From Tolypeutes matacus (lineage: Eukaryota > Chordata > Mammalia > Cingulata > Chlamyphoridae), in assembly GCA_026826555.1 (NCBI GenBank), contig JAKSZT010053883.1, positions 26,314,579 to 26,378,578 of the forward strand: a DNA stretch of 64,000 nucleotides, read 5' to 3'. Below, piece by piece: positions 41,330 through 53,665 of the stretch. How positions within the stretch are numbered: the first letter of the stretch is position 1; each line of letters starts with the position of its first letter. The notes beneath the pieces are model-generated. The model did no database searches. It saw only the letters and a list, made by a program, of their open reading frames with translations, and was not told where the DNA came from. The position numbers and the translations under genes are program-made.

Positions 41330-43870
41330 CCATTTTTAATAGAAATAATGATCCTCTCCTCTACAAAGAAAAAAGTTAAAATCACCTGTAAACCCATCTC
41401 ACCACCTAGAAATAACAAATTAACATTTGGATAATTATCTTTCCTATAAGTTAGACTATATACAGAGAAATTATATATTTATTTGTACTCTGCTCTTCTT
41501 TGTACTTAATGTATTATAAAGACCTTTCCATGTTAAATATTTCAATTTAAGATTTTTAATGATTACAAAGTGTCCTATTACATAATTTATTAATCCATCT
41601 TGGATATTTAGGGTGTGTCCATTTTCATCAATAATGCTGCAGCGAGCGAACATTTTGGTCAATAAATGTTTATGTACAACTCTTATTTCTGTAGGATGAA
41701 TGCCTAGAAGTGGAATTGCTGGGTAAAGTATATAAACATTTTAAAAACTTTTGTTACATGTTGCCAGATTGTCCTGCCCAAAAAATTGTATTAATTTTCA
41801 TTGTCACCAATTTGCTAGGTAAATTTTAGTATGACTTGTGTTAATAATTAGTGAGGTTAAATGTTTTCATGTTTAATGGCAGTTAATATTTAATCATAAT
41901 TTCTTAAAATCATCTAATATCTACTCCATATTCCAATTACCCCAGTTGTCCCAAAAATGTCTTTTTATGACTTTGTTCAAACAAGATCTAATCAAGATTC
42001 ACATGTTTGGTTATTGTCTCCTTAGTCTCTTTAAATCCAGGTCACTTGTCTTGTAGAACGTTCCACATTCAGAATTTCTCTGATTGTTTCCTTGTGGTGT
42101 CATTTAATTTGTTCCTCCATCCCCTGTATTTCCTATAAATGGAAGTTAGGTCCCAAGGCAGGATGAGATTCAGAGTAAATATTTTTGGCAGGAATAATTC
42201 ATAAGTGCTATTGTGTATTATTCTGTGTCAAATTAAGAGACACATATGACACCTAATGACAGGCTGTCCCACTAATAGTGATGCCAATTTTGATTACTTT
42301 GTTAGGTGTTAACTGTCAGATCTCTCCATTGTCAGGTATATTTCCCCCTTTGTAATTAGTAAATCATCTGTGAGATGATGCTTTGGTACCATGAGAATAT
42401 CCTGTTTCTCAAAAACTGTTGACCTAATGGTTTGAGCATTCATTGATGATCTTTGCCTAAACAACTTCTACACTGGGAGTTGTAAAATATTCATTTCTAA
42501 ATATATCATTTCTTCTACAATTATTAGCTAGCATTCTTCTATAAAGTTTTTTTTTTTATTATCACTATTACATCATAGATTTTTTAAAAATTAAAGTGTT
42601 ATAACCAATTATAGTTACTGTTCTTTTTGATGCTCAGATTGTCCCAAACTTGACAGATGCGAGCTTCTTCAAACTTGCTCCTGTGTCCCTTTGACATGAA
42701 CCCATTATCTTTCTTTCATTATCTTTCTTTCTGGCACAGCAAAATATCTCAAACTCATCTTGTCCTTTGCTTGCCCTCCAGACACCAAATCAGCCATTTC
42801 TCATGGAGACCTGACTCTGCTTAGTGGGAGATGGTATGAAAAAAAAAAAACAAGATTAGGGTACTAGATGTGCTCATTGCCATTTGTATATCATTACTTC
42901 TAAACCCTTTTAATAGAGTTAGGAAATTGTGTGTTTGTGTTTTAAGTTCATATTGATTGCTTTGAATTTATATTTTTATCTCTTTTATTAAAATTTTGGA
43001 TCCTAGTAACATTAATGTTTATTTACATTCTTTTACAATATTCATAAAATAGTTTTAAAATTACAATACCAATTTTACTAATTACAGTAATCTTACTAAT
43101 AAAGTTTTACTAAGAATACACATAGTATTGTGCTGAAGTTATTGAAACAATTATGTTTTCTGTGTTGGTATGTTATTAGTTAGATATATAATTAATTTCA
43201 TTTGTTTCCATTTGTATTCAATTTTAGGAGGTTTTTTTGGTGTTTAAATCCTTTTGGATTTAAAAAAAATTATATAAATTACTTGGAGTAAAATACATAG
43301 ATCTTAAGTGTACAGTTTGTAAACTTTGACAAATACACACACCTGTCTAACGAACACCCAAATCAACATACAATATAGACTATTTCTGTTACATCAGAGA
43401 GTTCCTTCATGCCTCTTTGATCATTCCCTCTCTCAGCCCAGAGGCAGCTACTGTTCTGATTTCTATCACTATAGATTAGTTTTGCCTATTCTTGAATGTC
43501 ATGTATATGGAATTTGGGATTTAATTTTAATTTTTGAATATGTAAACACTAACATAATTCAGAAGTCAAAACTATATAAAAAATCTTTTCCAAGAAGTCT
43601 TGCTTCTTCCCCATGCCTTCCAGTCTTCCTACCCTCTCCCTATAGGTACACATTTGTATTCACTTTTAGGTTATCCTTCCTTGGTTTCCTTGCACAATAG
43701 CAAGCAAATATTTTTTCCTTGTCCCTTCTTTCCTTCACAAAAGATAGCCTACCATATACACTATTCTGTACTTTTTCACTTCACAATAATCCCAAGAATT
43801 ATTCCATATTAGAATAATTAAAACTCTTCTTTGTTCCATCCAATGGAAAAATGTGCTCTTTTTTTCATTG
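41330..43870 (-). mobile_element. old L1M fragments and an unidentified old repeat
   Basis: About 41330-41850 is an antisense L1M 3' region ('atgcctagaagtggaattgctggg'). About 41880-42560 is an old interspersed repeat whose family I cannot name ('ttggcaggaataattcataagtgc', 'tgacaggctgtcccactaatagtgatg'). About 43250-43860 is another L1M 3' region. No gene is seen. Confidence 0.55.
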
Positions 43871-44064
43871 GATGTTTGTTCTTTTTAAAAATATTTTGTA
43901 CAGCCCTTAAAATATTTAGGGATTTAGTCCTTTGTCTTAAAAGTTAGAATTAGTTTTTTTCCACTTGATCATTTGCCTTTTAATTTTGTTTATGATATAT
44001 ATGGAAAGTGTATGTTTAATTTTTATATGTCAAATCCGTTTACCTTTTTCCATTACTTATTGTA

Positions 44065-44520
44065 ATAGTTTCCTAGGACACCACAAACTGGATGACTTAA
44101 AACAAAGAAATTTATTCTTTCACAGTCTGGAAGCCAGAAGTCTAGAATCAAGGTGTCAGCAGGGTTGGCTCCTTTTGGAGGCTCTTCGAGAGAATCCCTA
44201 CCCTACTTCTGACCAAGCTTCTGTGGCTCCATGCAATCCTTGGCATTCCTTGACTTGTATCTGCATCACTCCAATCTCTGCCTCTGTCTTCAGATGGCCT
44301 CCTTCTCTGTTTCTGTCTCAGATCTCCATCTCCTTTCTCTTAGAAGGACACCAATCATTGGATTCAGGGCCCACATTAAATCCAAGATGATCTCATCCTG
44401 AGATCCTTTTTTAAATCTGCAAAGACCTTATTTCCAAATAGTAACATTCACAGGTAATGGGGATTAGGACTCGGACATATCTTTTTGAGGGACACTATGT
44501 ATTCAACCCGCTATACTTAT
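44065..44520. mobile_element. old LTR-like repeat (tentative)
   Basis: Words typical of an ancient mammalian LTR family: 'agtttcctaggacaccacaaactggatgac', 'tggaagccagaagtctagaatcaaggtgtc', 'ggacaccaatcattggattcagggccc' and 'acactatgtattcaacccgc'. Family name and orientation are uncertain, and no internal region is present. Confidence 0.55.
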
Positions 44521-45820
44521 TTTGCCAATTATGTTTATAAAGCCCCTTTTTATTGTGGTTAGAAAAACATTAATCTATACTTTCTCCTAATTGTATGGCT
44601 TATTTTTATATTTAAATCTTTTAATATAGCAAGAAATCATTTTGGTATATGTTGTGAGTTAGGTAATCTAATGTATTTATGTAAACAGGTTGTATGGAAC
44701 AATATTCTTTTCCGTCTGATTTGAAATGCTTTTATTTATATATTAAACACTTGTTTTTAGGCTGGCTATCTAAACTTTGAAAATGTCACTGAGCAAATCT
44801 AAGAGAAAGGTAGACCTTTTTTTTTTTTTTGCCGTTTTATTTTCACCCTACCTAATAGATTTCTTTTTGCGTCTTACCCACACAATGTAAGACTTTAACG
44901 GCACTACCTTAATAAATTATTGACTCAGGCTTTATGTGTCCAAAATAATAAACACATGATCTGCTATCAATTTATTTTGGATATATTTGATTTATCTCTA
45001 GGTAATTTTGGAATTATTATACACAGTCTCTACTAATCCTTAGTTAACTGAGAAGTTATCCAAAGACAGATTCACTCTGTGGATCATTCTATTTAACACG
45101 TCTAGAATTATATTGGTGTAAAATGGTGCAATGTATGCATATAGTAGGCATCCTCAACAGGCCCATCATGGAAATAGCCTTTCTTAAATATACCTTAATA
45201 TTTTAGGTTTAAAGAAATACTAACTTTCCTTAAAGTGATAGAGGCACATTTTTAAAAAATAGTACTTAAGGTGGTCATTATGGTCATTATTTATTCATTT
45301 TAAACATTATCTGTTGACTTACTGGTATGATAGATGAGCATTTAAACACTCTGCTTTCTCTATACCTAATATAACTGATTACAATTTTTGTTAAATAAGT
45401 ATTCAATGTGTGTTTGTGTTACAACTAAGTAAATATTGTTTACTACAATGCTAACTAGTATACTGTGGTTTCATTTTCTTGAATTATTTCTTTGTTTTTC
45501 TAGAGCTGTTAATTGCCTCACTTTTGTTATTTTAACTACAAATAAATTTATACTTAATTTTTTTTCCCAAATGCTACTTATCTGTTTATCAATGGTTTCT
45601 GGTCCCCCCTACCTCCACCCCAAAAATGCTCAAATTTACTCAGTAATCTATCAGTTCCTTTTTTTTTTCTTTTTTTCCTGAGACCATCTACCTAGTGTCT
45701 TCTGTTCTGCTCCAACCTGGACAGTTTGTTCTCTAGCCTTGCTACAGAGATGTCATTCTAGGATTTCTCTTTGCTGCCCTCCTGGGTGAAACCTGTTTCC
45801 TGGATCCCATTTCTTCTTTT

Positions 45821-45825
<5 letters not shown>
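44521..45825. other. AT-rich intronic or intergenic DNA, no gene
   Basis: AT-rich sequence with T-runs at 44818-44830 and 45659-45676. No exon, RNA gene or clear repeat family is recognised. Confidence 0.4.
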
Positions 45826-45851
<26 letters not shown>

Positions 45852-46020
45852 GATTTTATTTATTTATTCATTTATCCCCCCCTTGCTGCTTGTGCTCGCT
45901 GGGTCAGCCAACCACGCCGTGCGGGCGGGCCCGCCCTCACCAGGAGGCCCCGGGAACCGAACCCGGGGCCTCCCACATGGTAAACGGGAGCCCTACTGAT
46001 TGAGCCACAGCTGCTTCCCT
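45826..46020 (-). mobile_element. DAS-III SINE
   Basis: Antisense near-consensus copy with a TSD, cttcttttttctt, at 45813-45825 and 46021-46033. One of several minus-orientation copies downstream of the S100PBP exons. Confidence 0.93.
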
Positions 46021-46639
46021 CTTCTTTTTTCTTGATTTAACCTTTCCTTTTAGTGTCTCATATCCTCTGATAGTTTTTAAGAAATGGTGCAAAGGAAATA
46101 AATTTTGGGGGTCCTTGCATATCTGAAAATGTCTTTATTCTATCTTCATACTTGATTGATAGTTTGGTATATAATTCTAAATTGAAACTCCTTTTCCTCA
46201 GAATTTTGAAGGCATAGCATCCAGTGTTGCTGTTAGGAAGACTGTATATCAATATAATTTTTATTACTTTGTATATGACCTGTTTTATTTTTCTATCTGG
46301 TAGTTCTTAGGGTCTTCTCCTTACCCTTTTTATTCTGAAATTTTGTACTGATTAATGATATATCTTGGGTCAGGTCTTTTTTTCTCTCTCTCTTCTATTA
46401 TTTATACTAGGTTCTCAGTGGGCCTTTTAATATGGGCATATATTTTTCAGTGCTGAAAATTTCTTGTATTTCTTTGATAATTGTTTCCTCTCTCTATTAG
46501 CTGCTCTCTCTTGCAGGAACTCCTAATAGATTATTGGACCTTTTAAGATTGATTTTGTAAGTCCCATTGTTTTTCTCTTGTGTTTTGCCTCTGTTTCTTT
46601 ATTCTACTTTTGGAGATTTTCTCAACTTTTTCTTTCTAT

Positions 46640-47007
46640 CCTTTTATAAAGATTTATTTTTATTTTATTTATCCCCACCTCCTCGTTGTTTGCATTTGCT
46701 GTGTCCATTTGTTGTGTGCTGGTCTTCTCTTTCTAGGAGGAACCAGGAACTGAACCCAGTGACCTCTCCCATGTGGGAGGGAGGCACTCCATTGCCTGAG
46801 CCACCTCTGCTCCCTGCTTTGTTGCGTCTCTCATTGTGTTTCCTCGCTGTCTCTTCGTTGTGTCATCTCATTGCATCAGCTAACCATGCCAGCTTGTTGC
46901 ATCAGCGCGCCATCCTGCTCATTTTCTCCAGGAGGCACTGGGAACTGAACCCAGACCTCCCATGTGGTAGGCGGGAGCTCAGTTGCCTGAGCCACATCTG
47001 CTTCCCT
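46640..47007 (-). mobile_element. dimeric tRNA-derived SINE
   Basis: Antisense copy with both heads: 'taggaggaaccaggaactgaaccc..' ending about 46815, and 'ccaggaggcactgggaactgaaccc..' ending 'gccacatctgcttccc'. The composite SINE at 47025 begins about 20 bp later. Old L1-like antisense sequence precedes it (46190-46630). Confidence 0.85.
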
Positions 47008-47024
47008 CTATCCTTTTATTTATT

Positions 47025-47452
47025 TATTTTTAAAGATTTATTTTTATTTACTTTCTCCATTTTAACCCCACCTTCCCCATTTGCTGTTTTGTGTCCATTC
47101 GCTGGGCAATTCTCCGTATCCGTTTCCTGCAATCTCTTCTCATCCTCCTCCTCCATTCTTCACCAGGATTCGATCCTGGAGACCTCTGATGTAGGAGAGA
47201 GGTATTCTGCCGCCTACGCCACCTCAGCTCCTGGCTTCTGGAGCTTTTGGAACATCTCGTCTTGTCTCTCCCGTTACGTCATCATCCTGCTGCATGGTTC
47301 CCGGGGCCTGACGGCTCAGCGGCATACAGAGCCTGGCAGCCCATGCACCTTCTATATATATATATTTTACTTTACCGGGAGGTCCCGGGGATCGAACCCA
47401 GGTCCCTCCATATGGCAGATGGACGCCCAACCATTTGAGCCACATCTACCCC
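47025..47452 (-). mobile_element. composite two-headed SINE (copy 2)
   Basis: Same arrangement as 23338-23777: tail, second tRNA-like head ('ccaggattcgatcctggagacc'), GC-rich linker ('gttacgtcatcatcctgctgcatgg'), a (TA)n plus T-rich link, then the short-SINE head ending 'gagccacatctaccccc'. Confidence 0.85.
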
Positions 47453-47589
47453 CATCCTCTATCCATTCATTGACTTCTTTATTTCTGTATCCACATTTGT
47501 GATTTCCAAGAGTTCTTTCTTATTTTGCTTTTTTAATATCATGTTGCTCTTATTTAATAAACTTAACTTCCTACCTCTGAAGATATTTT

Positions 47590-49890
47590 TTTTCTTTTTT
47601 AATAGCTTTATTGAGTTATACCTGAAATATTGAATGGCAAATATTTAAAGTGTACAATTTGTTGAATTTTGACATATGTATACACCTGTGAAACTGTCAC
47701 TACAAAAATAATAAACATATCATACTCAAGATTTCATCACACTGTTTGTAATTCTTCTCTCCTGCCTTTTCCTGCCCTCTCAATTCCCCAAGCAGTCACT
47801 GATCTGGTGTCTGTGACCATAGATGAATTTGTATTTTCTAGAGGGTTTTTTCTTTTTTAAGTTATAATGCTCTTCATATGGTTACTTTATCTTTATTTCA
47901 AATTACATGTTATTCCCTCAAGATGATTTTTTAATTTTAAACAATAAATTCTTTGTTCATAAAGATGGTACCTTAGAAAGGGGTAATTTCCACTTAGTGT
48001 CTGGTGGCATTATTCCAGGCTAATTTCTTTCACCAATCAGAAAACTAGATATTTTTTAATCAATGGAATCATATAGTATTCTATTCCTCTTTGTACTTCT
48101 TTCACTCTGCATAATTTTTTTGAAATTCACCCATGTCATTGTATATATCAATAGCTTGTTTTTATTGCTGAGTAGTATCCCATTATATAGATAACAATTT
48201 GTTTATGTTTTCGTCTATTAATGGACATTTGGGTTGTTTGCAATTTGGGGCTATTACAAATAAAGCTGCTATGAACATTTGTGTACAAATCTTTGTATGG
48301 ATATATACTTTCATTTCTCTTGAGTAAACACCTAGGAGTAGAATGACTGGGTCATATGATAAGTGTATGTTTAACTTTTGGAGCTGCCAAGCTGGTTTTC
48401 CAGAGTGGTTGTACCATTTTACATTCCTACCAGGAATGTAGAAGATTTCAAGTTGCTTGCATCCTTACAAACACTTTGTATAGTGAGTCTTTTTAAATTT
48501 TCTAACTCTAATACGTGGAATTATTTTACATCTTCCTAATGAATAGTAATGTTGAATACCTTTTCATGTGCTTGTTTGCCACCCTTATATCTTCTTTTTT
48601 TTTTAAAGATTTTATTTATTTATTCATTTATGCCCCCCTTGCTGCTTGTGCTCGCTGGGTCAGCTAACCACGCCGCGCGGGTGGGCTTGCCTTCACCAGG
48701 AGGCCCCGGGAACCGAACCCGGGGCCTCCCATATGGTAAACGGGAGCCCTACTGATTGAGCCACAGCCGCTTCCCCCCTTATATCTTCTTTGGTGAAGTG
48801 TCTTTTGCCCATTTTTAAAAATTGGGTTGTTTCTTATTATTGATAAGGAATTTGCAAATATTTTCTCCCAGTCTATGGCTGGTCTTTTAATTCTTTTTTA
48901 AAATTTTTATTATTATTAATATACTTAAAAAAATTTTTTTAAGATACTTAGCTTATATAAATGTTACATTAAAAAAATGTAGGGGATTCCCATTTGCCCC
49001 ACTCCCTACCCCTTCCACACTTTCCCACATTAACAACATCCTTCATTAGTGTGGTACATTTGTTATAATTGATGAACACATATTGCAGCATTGCCACTAA
49101 GTGTGGATTATAGTTTACATTATAGTTTAAACTCTCTCCCACACAATTTTGTAAGTTATGACAAGATATATATTCTCTTAAAAGTGTCTTTTGAAGAATA
49201 GAAGCTCTTAATTTTGATGAAGTAAAATTAATCAATTTTTAATTTTATGGACTGTGCTTTGGTGTGATATTTAAGAAATCTTTGCCTAAACTGTCACAAA
49301 AATTTTCTATATTTTCTTCTAAAATCTTTATAGCTTTAGATGTTACATTTAGCTCTATGATCCATTTTGAATTAATATTGTATATTGCGTGAAGTATGGA
49401 TCAAAGTTCATTTTATTTGCACATGGATATTGAGTTGTTTCTTTACTATTTGCTGAAAAGACTTCTCTACGGAATTGCCTTTATACCTTTTTCAGAAATC
49501 GGTTATCTGTAGAAAAACAAGGTATCCAGGGGAAAAAAAGACTATTGTATTCCATTGACCAATTTGTCTATCTTGACATCATTACCATACTATCTTGATT
49601 ATTATTGCTTTATAATACTCTTGTGGTCAGATAGTGTGAACTTTCCAATTTTTTTTTTTCCAAAGTTGTTTTGGCTATTCAAGGTTCTTTCCATTTCCAT
49701 ATAAATTTTAGAATCACCTTATTGATTTCTACTGAAAATTCTTCTAAGATTTTTATTGTAATTGCACTGACTCTGTAGATAAAATTGGGGAGAGTTAACA
49801 TCTTAACAATATTGAGTCTTTTGATCCATGAATATGGTACATATATCAATTTATTCAGGTCTTTAATTTCTTTCAGTAGTTCTTTTCTTT
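47590..49890 (-). mobile_element. old L1M fragments
   Basis: Antisense L1 3' sequences ('cctaggagtagaatgactgggtcat', 'tctttgcctaaactgtcac', 'ttaacaatattgagtcttttgatcc') from at least two fragments. Interrupted by the DAS-III SINE at 48598-48775. No intact frame. Confidence 0.75.
48598..48775 (-). mobile_element. DAS-III SINE
   Basis: Antisense copy. A perfect 16-bp TSD, cccttatatcttcttt, lies at 48582-48597 and 48776-48791. Confidence 0.95.
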
Positions 49891-49897
49891 TTTTTTA

Positions 49898-50966
49898 GTT
49901 GAACATAAATTGGATTTATTACTCCTTTCAGCAAGAGAAAAAACACATGGAACCTTGGGGTGTTTCAGCAAGAGAGTGTTAGAAGGGCCTTGTTATTGGA
50001 TTTGCACTTGTGATAATTGATTTGGGGATGGGTTAAAAAGTATGTTTGGGAAATGGATGTGGCTCAAAAGGTTCGGCGTCCGTCTACCATATGGAGAGAC
50101 CGGGGTTCGATCCCCGGTACCTCCCGGTAAAAAAAAAAAAAAAAAAAAAAGTATCAGTTTGCTCAGGATCGTGTACTGTCAGAAAGCCGGGATGATTCTA
50201 TGATTGCTACCTTAACAAAACTTATTTCTATGGAGGTCAGACTAGATCAAGACTACAGCTGAATGGGTAAAGAAGCAGCAGTTGCTTTTATAGGCTGAAA
50301 GAAGGGGATGTTTGGTATTTTGTGGCTTGGCCATTGTTCATGTATTGTCTGTGTTGACATGATTACAGAGTGGAAGCGTTTATGTCCTAATCCATCATGG
50401 TTATATAGTGGTCTTGTCTGATGTTGATGTTCTTTGAAATTGTTTCAAAGAACATCTCCTAGGTCAGGAGAACACCATGACCTAGCTGAGGGTACCAGGC
50501 CAGCTCCTGGATGATGAGGGCTGCTCTGGTCCTTTTCAAACATTGTAATGAGATGTAGGAGCAGGAGGTGGCCTGGAGAATTATAGCCTATTTGCTGGGG
50601 CCTTCATGTCTGCTTTTGACTCAGTCTGAGCACAGTGGGCTGACTCTCCTAGAGAATAGCTGTCTCCAGGGTTTATAGTTTATCTTCATCAAACAACTTT
50701 TGCTCCTGCTTTTTGGGGATCTGAGGGCATTTTTCACCCACATGGGGCCACACTTTCTTTTCTATTTCCCAGACTTTCTTCTCTAGACCTTTATTTTGAC
50801 TTTCTTTTTTTATATTAGATGCTTTAGCATTGTTCAGTTCCATCAAAATCTTCTCACTGGTTATCTTTCGAATTCCAGACATGATCTTTGAATCTTGCTG
50901 TTCTAAAACCTGAGGAATCTGCTGGGTGCTGTGTCCTTGCATCCATGGTAGCACACACCTCATCAT
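49898..50966 (-). pseudogene. unidentified processed mRNA retrocopy
   Basis: On the minus strand an open frame of 97 codons (50966-50673) reads MMRCVLPWMQGHSTQQIPQV and ends KKQEQKLFDEDKL. It has a Lys/Glu-rich helical middle (MSGIRKITSEKILMELNNAK). About 770 nt of non-coding sequence follows, ending in AATAAA (agtaataaatcc, about 49924-49913) and an A-rich tail (aaaaaaaagaaaag, about 49897-49884). Unique sequence, polyadenylation signal and tail together indicate a retrocopied transcript. I do not recognise the parent gene. The 5' edge and TSD are unclear. A short SINE (50044-50150) sits in its 3' UTR. It could be 5'-truncated, with this frame only the C-terminal part. Confidence 0.6.
50044..50150 (+). 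mobile_element. short tRNA-derived SINE
   Basis: Sense copy: 'gggaaatggatgtggctcaaaagg', B-box-like 'ggggttcgatcccc', and a 20-nt A-tail. It is flanked by aaaaagtat-type duplicated bases. It inserted into the 3' UTR of the unidentified retrocopy, so it is younger. Confidence 0.9.
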
Positions 50967-51215
50967 CTATTTCTTTTTGTATTTTATTGATCACAACAGC
51001 ATCTACATAAATTGGGAAAAATAAGTGAGAGATTACTCAGTTAGGGGACATATAATACAGGATTCCTGTATATCTCCCTATTATTAACACCTTGCATTGG
51101 TGTACATTGTTACAATTGATGAAAGCACATTTTTATAATTGTACTATTATAGTCCATGGTTTAACTTAGGGTTCACTATGTTGTGCAGTTCCATGGACTT
51201 TTTTTAGTTTTTTTT

Positions 51216-51520
51216 TTTTTTTTTTTTAAGATTTATTTATTTATTCCCTCTGCCCTGTTGTTTTGCGCTCGCTGTCTGCTCTGTGTGTTCTTCAGTGTCT
51301 GCTTGTCTTCTCTTTAGACAGCACCAGGAACGGATCCTGGGACCTTCCAGAGTGGGAGAGAGACGCTCAGTCTCTTGCACCACCTCAGCTCCCTGGTCTG
51401 CTGCATCTCTTATTGTCTCTCCCCTGTGTCTCTTTTTGTTGCATCATCTTGCTGCACCAGCTCTCCATGCGGGCCAGCACTCCTGTACAGGCCAGCACTC
51501 TGTGTGGGCCAGCTCTTCAT
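51216..51520 (-). mobile_element. dimeric SINE variant, truncated
   Basis: Tail, head 'gacagcaccaggaacggatcctgg', and linker 'gtctctcccctgtgtctctttttg'. It is followed by three imperfect copies of a roughly 20-bp gggccagcactc unit, and then stops where L1 resumes. The second head present in 52624-53055 is missing. Confidence 0.8.
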
Positions 51521-51984
51521 ATCAGTGAGATCATACAATATTTATCCTTTTGTGTCTGGCTTATTTCACTCAACATGATGTCTTCAGGGTTCATCCATGT
51601 TGTCACATGAATCCAAATTTCATTCCTTTTTATATCTGAATAATATTCCATTGTGTATATGTACCACATTTTGTTTACTCATCCGTTGATGAGTAGATTG
51701 CTTGGATTGCTTCCATCTTTTGGCAATTGTGAATAATGCCGCTATGAACATTGGTGTGCTAATTTCTGTTCAAGTCCCTCCTTTCAGTTCTTTGCTGGGT
51801 CATGTGGTAATTCTCTATTAACTTCCTGAGGAGCTGCCAAACTGTTCCACAGGAGTTACACCATTTTACATTCCCACCAGCAATAAATGAGTATTCCTGT
51901 TTCTCCATATCCTCTCCAAACTTTACATCTCTGATATTTTAATAGTAGCCTTTCTAGTGGGTCTGAAATGGTATCTTATTGTGG

Positions 51985-52083
51985 GTTTTTTTGGTTATTT
52001 GTTTTGAGGAGGTCCTGTGGATTGAACCTGGGACCTTGTACATGGGAAGCAGGTGCTCAACCATTGAGCTACACCTGCTCCCC
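51985..52083 (-). mobile_element. SINE monomer
   Basis: Antisense 'gaggaggtcctgtggattgaacctggg' head ending 'tgagctacacctgctcccc' within L1 ORF2. Similar L1 words (atcttattgtg / tcttactgtgg) lie on each side. Confidence 0.8.
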
Positions 52084-52623
52084 TCTTACTGTGGTTTTGA
52101 TTTTCACTTCCCTAATGGCTAGTGATGTTGAACATTTTTTCATGTGATTTTGGCCATTTGTATATCTTCTTTGGAGAAATGTCTATTCATGTCCTTTGCC
52201 CATGTTTTAATTGGGTTGTGTGACTTTTTGTTGTTGAGTTGAAGGATTTCTTTATATATTCTGGATATTAAACCCTTATCAGATATGTGGTTTCCAAATA
52301 TTTTTTCCCATTGTGTAGATTGTACTTTTACTTTCGTGATGAAGTCCTTTGATGCACAAAAGTTTTTCATTTTGATAAAATTCCATTAATCTATTTTTAA
52401 TTTGGTTGCTTGTGCTTTGGGTGTAAAGCCTAAGAAACCATTGCCTAACACAAGGACCTGAAGATGCTTCCCTTTGTTTTCTTCTAGGAGTTTCATAGTT
52501 CTTGCTTTTATAATAAGCTCTTTGATCCATTTTGAATTTATTTTTGTTTATGGTATGAATGAGGTAGTGGTCCACCTTCATTTTTTGCAAATGGAGATCC
52601 AGTTTTCCCAGCACCATTTGTTT

Positions 52624-53055
52624 TTTTGTTTGTTTTTAAGATTTATTTTATTTTATTTATTCTCGCTGCCTCATTGTTTTTGTACTTGCTGTCTGCTCTC
52701 TGTGTGTTCTTTTGTGTCTGCTTGTCTTCTCTTTAGGCGGCACCAAGAACTGATCCTGGGACTTCCAGAGTGGGAGAGAGGCGCTCAATCTCTTGCGCCA
52801 CCTCAGCTCCCTGGTCTGCTGCATCTCTTATTGTCTCTCCCCTGTGTCTCTTTTTGTTGTGTCATCTTGCTGCGCCAGCTCTCTGCGTGGGCCAGCACTC
52901 CATGTGGGCCAGCACTCTGCATGGGTCGGCTCTCTCCTCAGCCCAGCTCGCCACATGGCCAGCTTGCCTTTCACCAGGAGGCCCTGGGAATCAAACTCTG
53001 GACCTTCTATATGGTAGATGGGAGCCCAATCACTTGAGCCACATTTGTTTCCCCC
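52624..53055 (-). mobile_element. dimeric SINE variant, full length
   Basis: Two tRNA-like heads (one around 52735-52810, the other 52970-53055) joined by a linker holding about three imperfect gtgggccagcactc units. It is flanked by cagcaccatttgttt (52609-52623) and cagcacccatttgttt (53056-53071), a TSD with one extra C. Confidence 0.87.
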
Positions 53056-53665
53056 AGCACCCATTTGTTTCCCAATTGAATCATCTTTGCCCCCTTATCA
53101 AAAATCATTTGGCCATATGTGAGGGTTAATTTCTGAGCTCTCAATTCAATTCCATTGGACTGTCCTTGTCCCAATATAATGCTCTTTTGATTACTGTGAC
53201 TTTGTAATTTTAAGCTCATAAAGTGTGAGTCCTCCAACTTTGTTTCTTTCAAGATGGCTTTGGCTATTCAGGGCCCCTTGCCTTTCCATATAAATTTGAT
53301 GATTGGCTTTTTCATTTCTGCAAAGGCTGTTGGAATTTTGATTGGGATTGCATTGAATCTGTAAATCACTTTGGATAGAACTGACATCTTAACAATAGTC
53401 TTCTGATCCATGAACATTTATTTAGGTCTTCTTTGATTACTTTAAGCAATGTTTTGTAGTTTTCTGTATACATGTCCTTTACATCCTTGGTAAGATTTAT
53501 TCCCAGGTATTTCTTTTAGTTGCTATTGTCAGTGCAATTTTTTTCTTGATTTCCTCTTCAGATTGTTCATTGCTAGTATATAGAACCACTACTAATTTTT
53601 GAGTGTTGATCTTGTATCCTGTCACTTTGCTGAATTCAATTATTAGCTCCAGGAGCTTTGTTGTG

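Larger units (their letters stand above)
51000..53665 (-). mobile_element. L1 ORF2 and 3' end with three SINE insertions
   Basis: Antisense L1: 3' UTR at 51000-51215, ORF2 C-terminal part from about 51512 ('ttcactcaacatgatgtcttc', 'cttttggcaattgtgaataatgcc'), and earlier ORF2 to about 53665. Minus-strand frames near 52140-52617 read recognisable L1 ORF2 with several breaks. Confidence 0.88.

Noticed and set aside
46567..47502. A 311-codon plus-strand open frame
   Set aside because: It runs through a dimeric SINE and a composite SINE in antisense. Its sequence is translated repeat (SRRNQELNP and GSNPGPS type words recur in other SINE copies).
52474..53129. Open frames of 187 and 119 codons on the plus strand
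   Set aside because: They are translations of antisense L1 and of the dimeric SINE variant; the same peptides (SLVCCISYCLSPVSLFV) appear from the copy near 51375.
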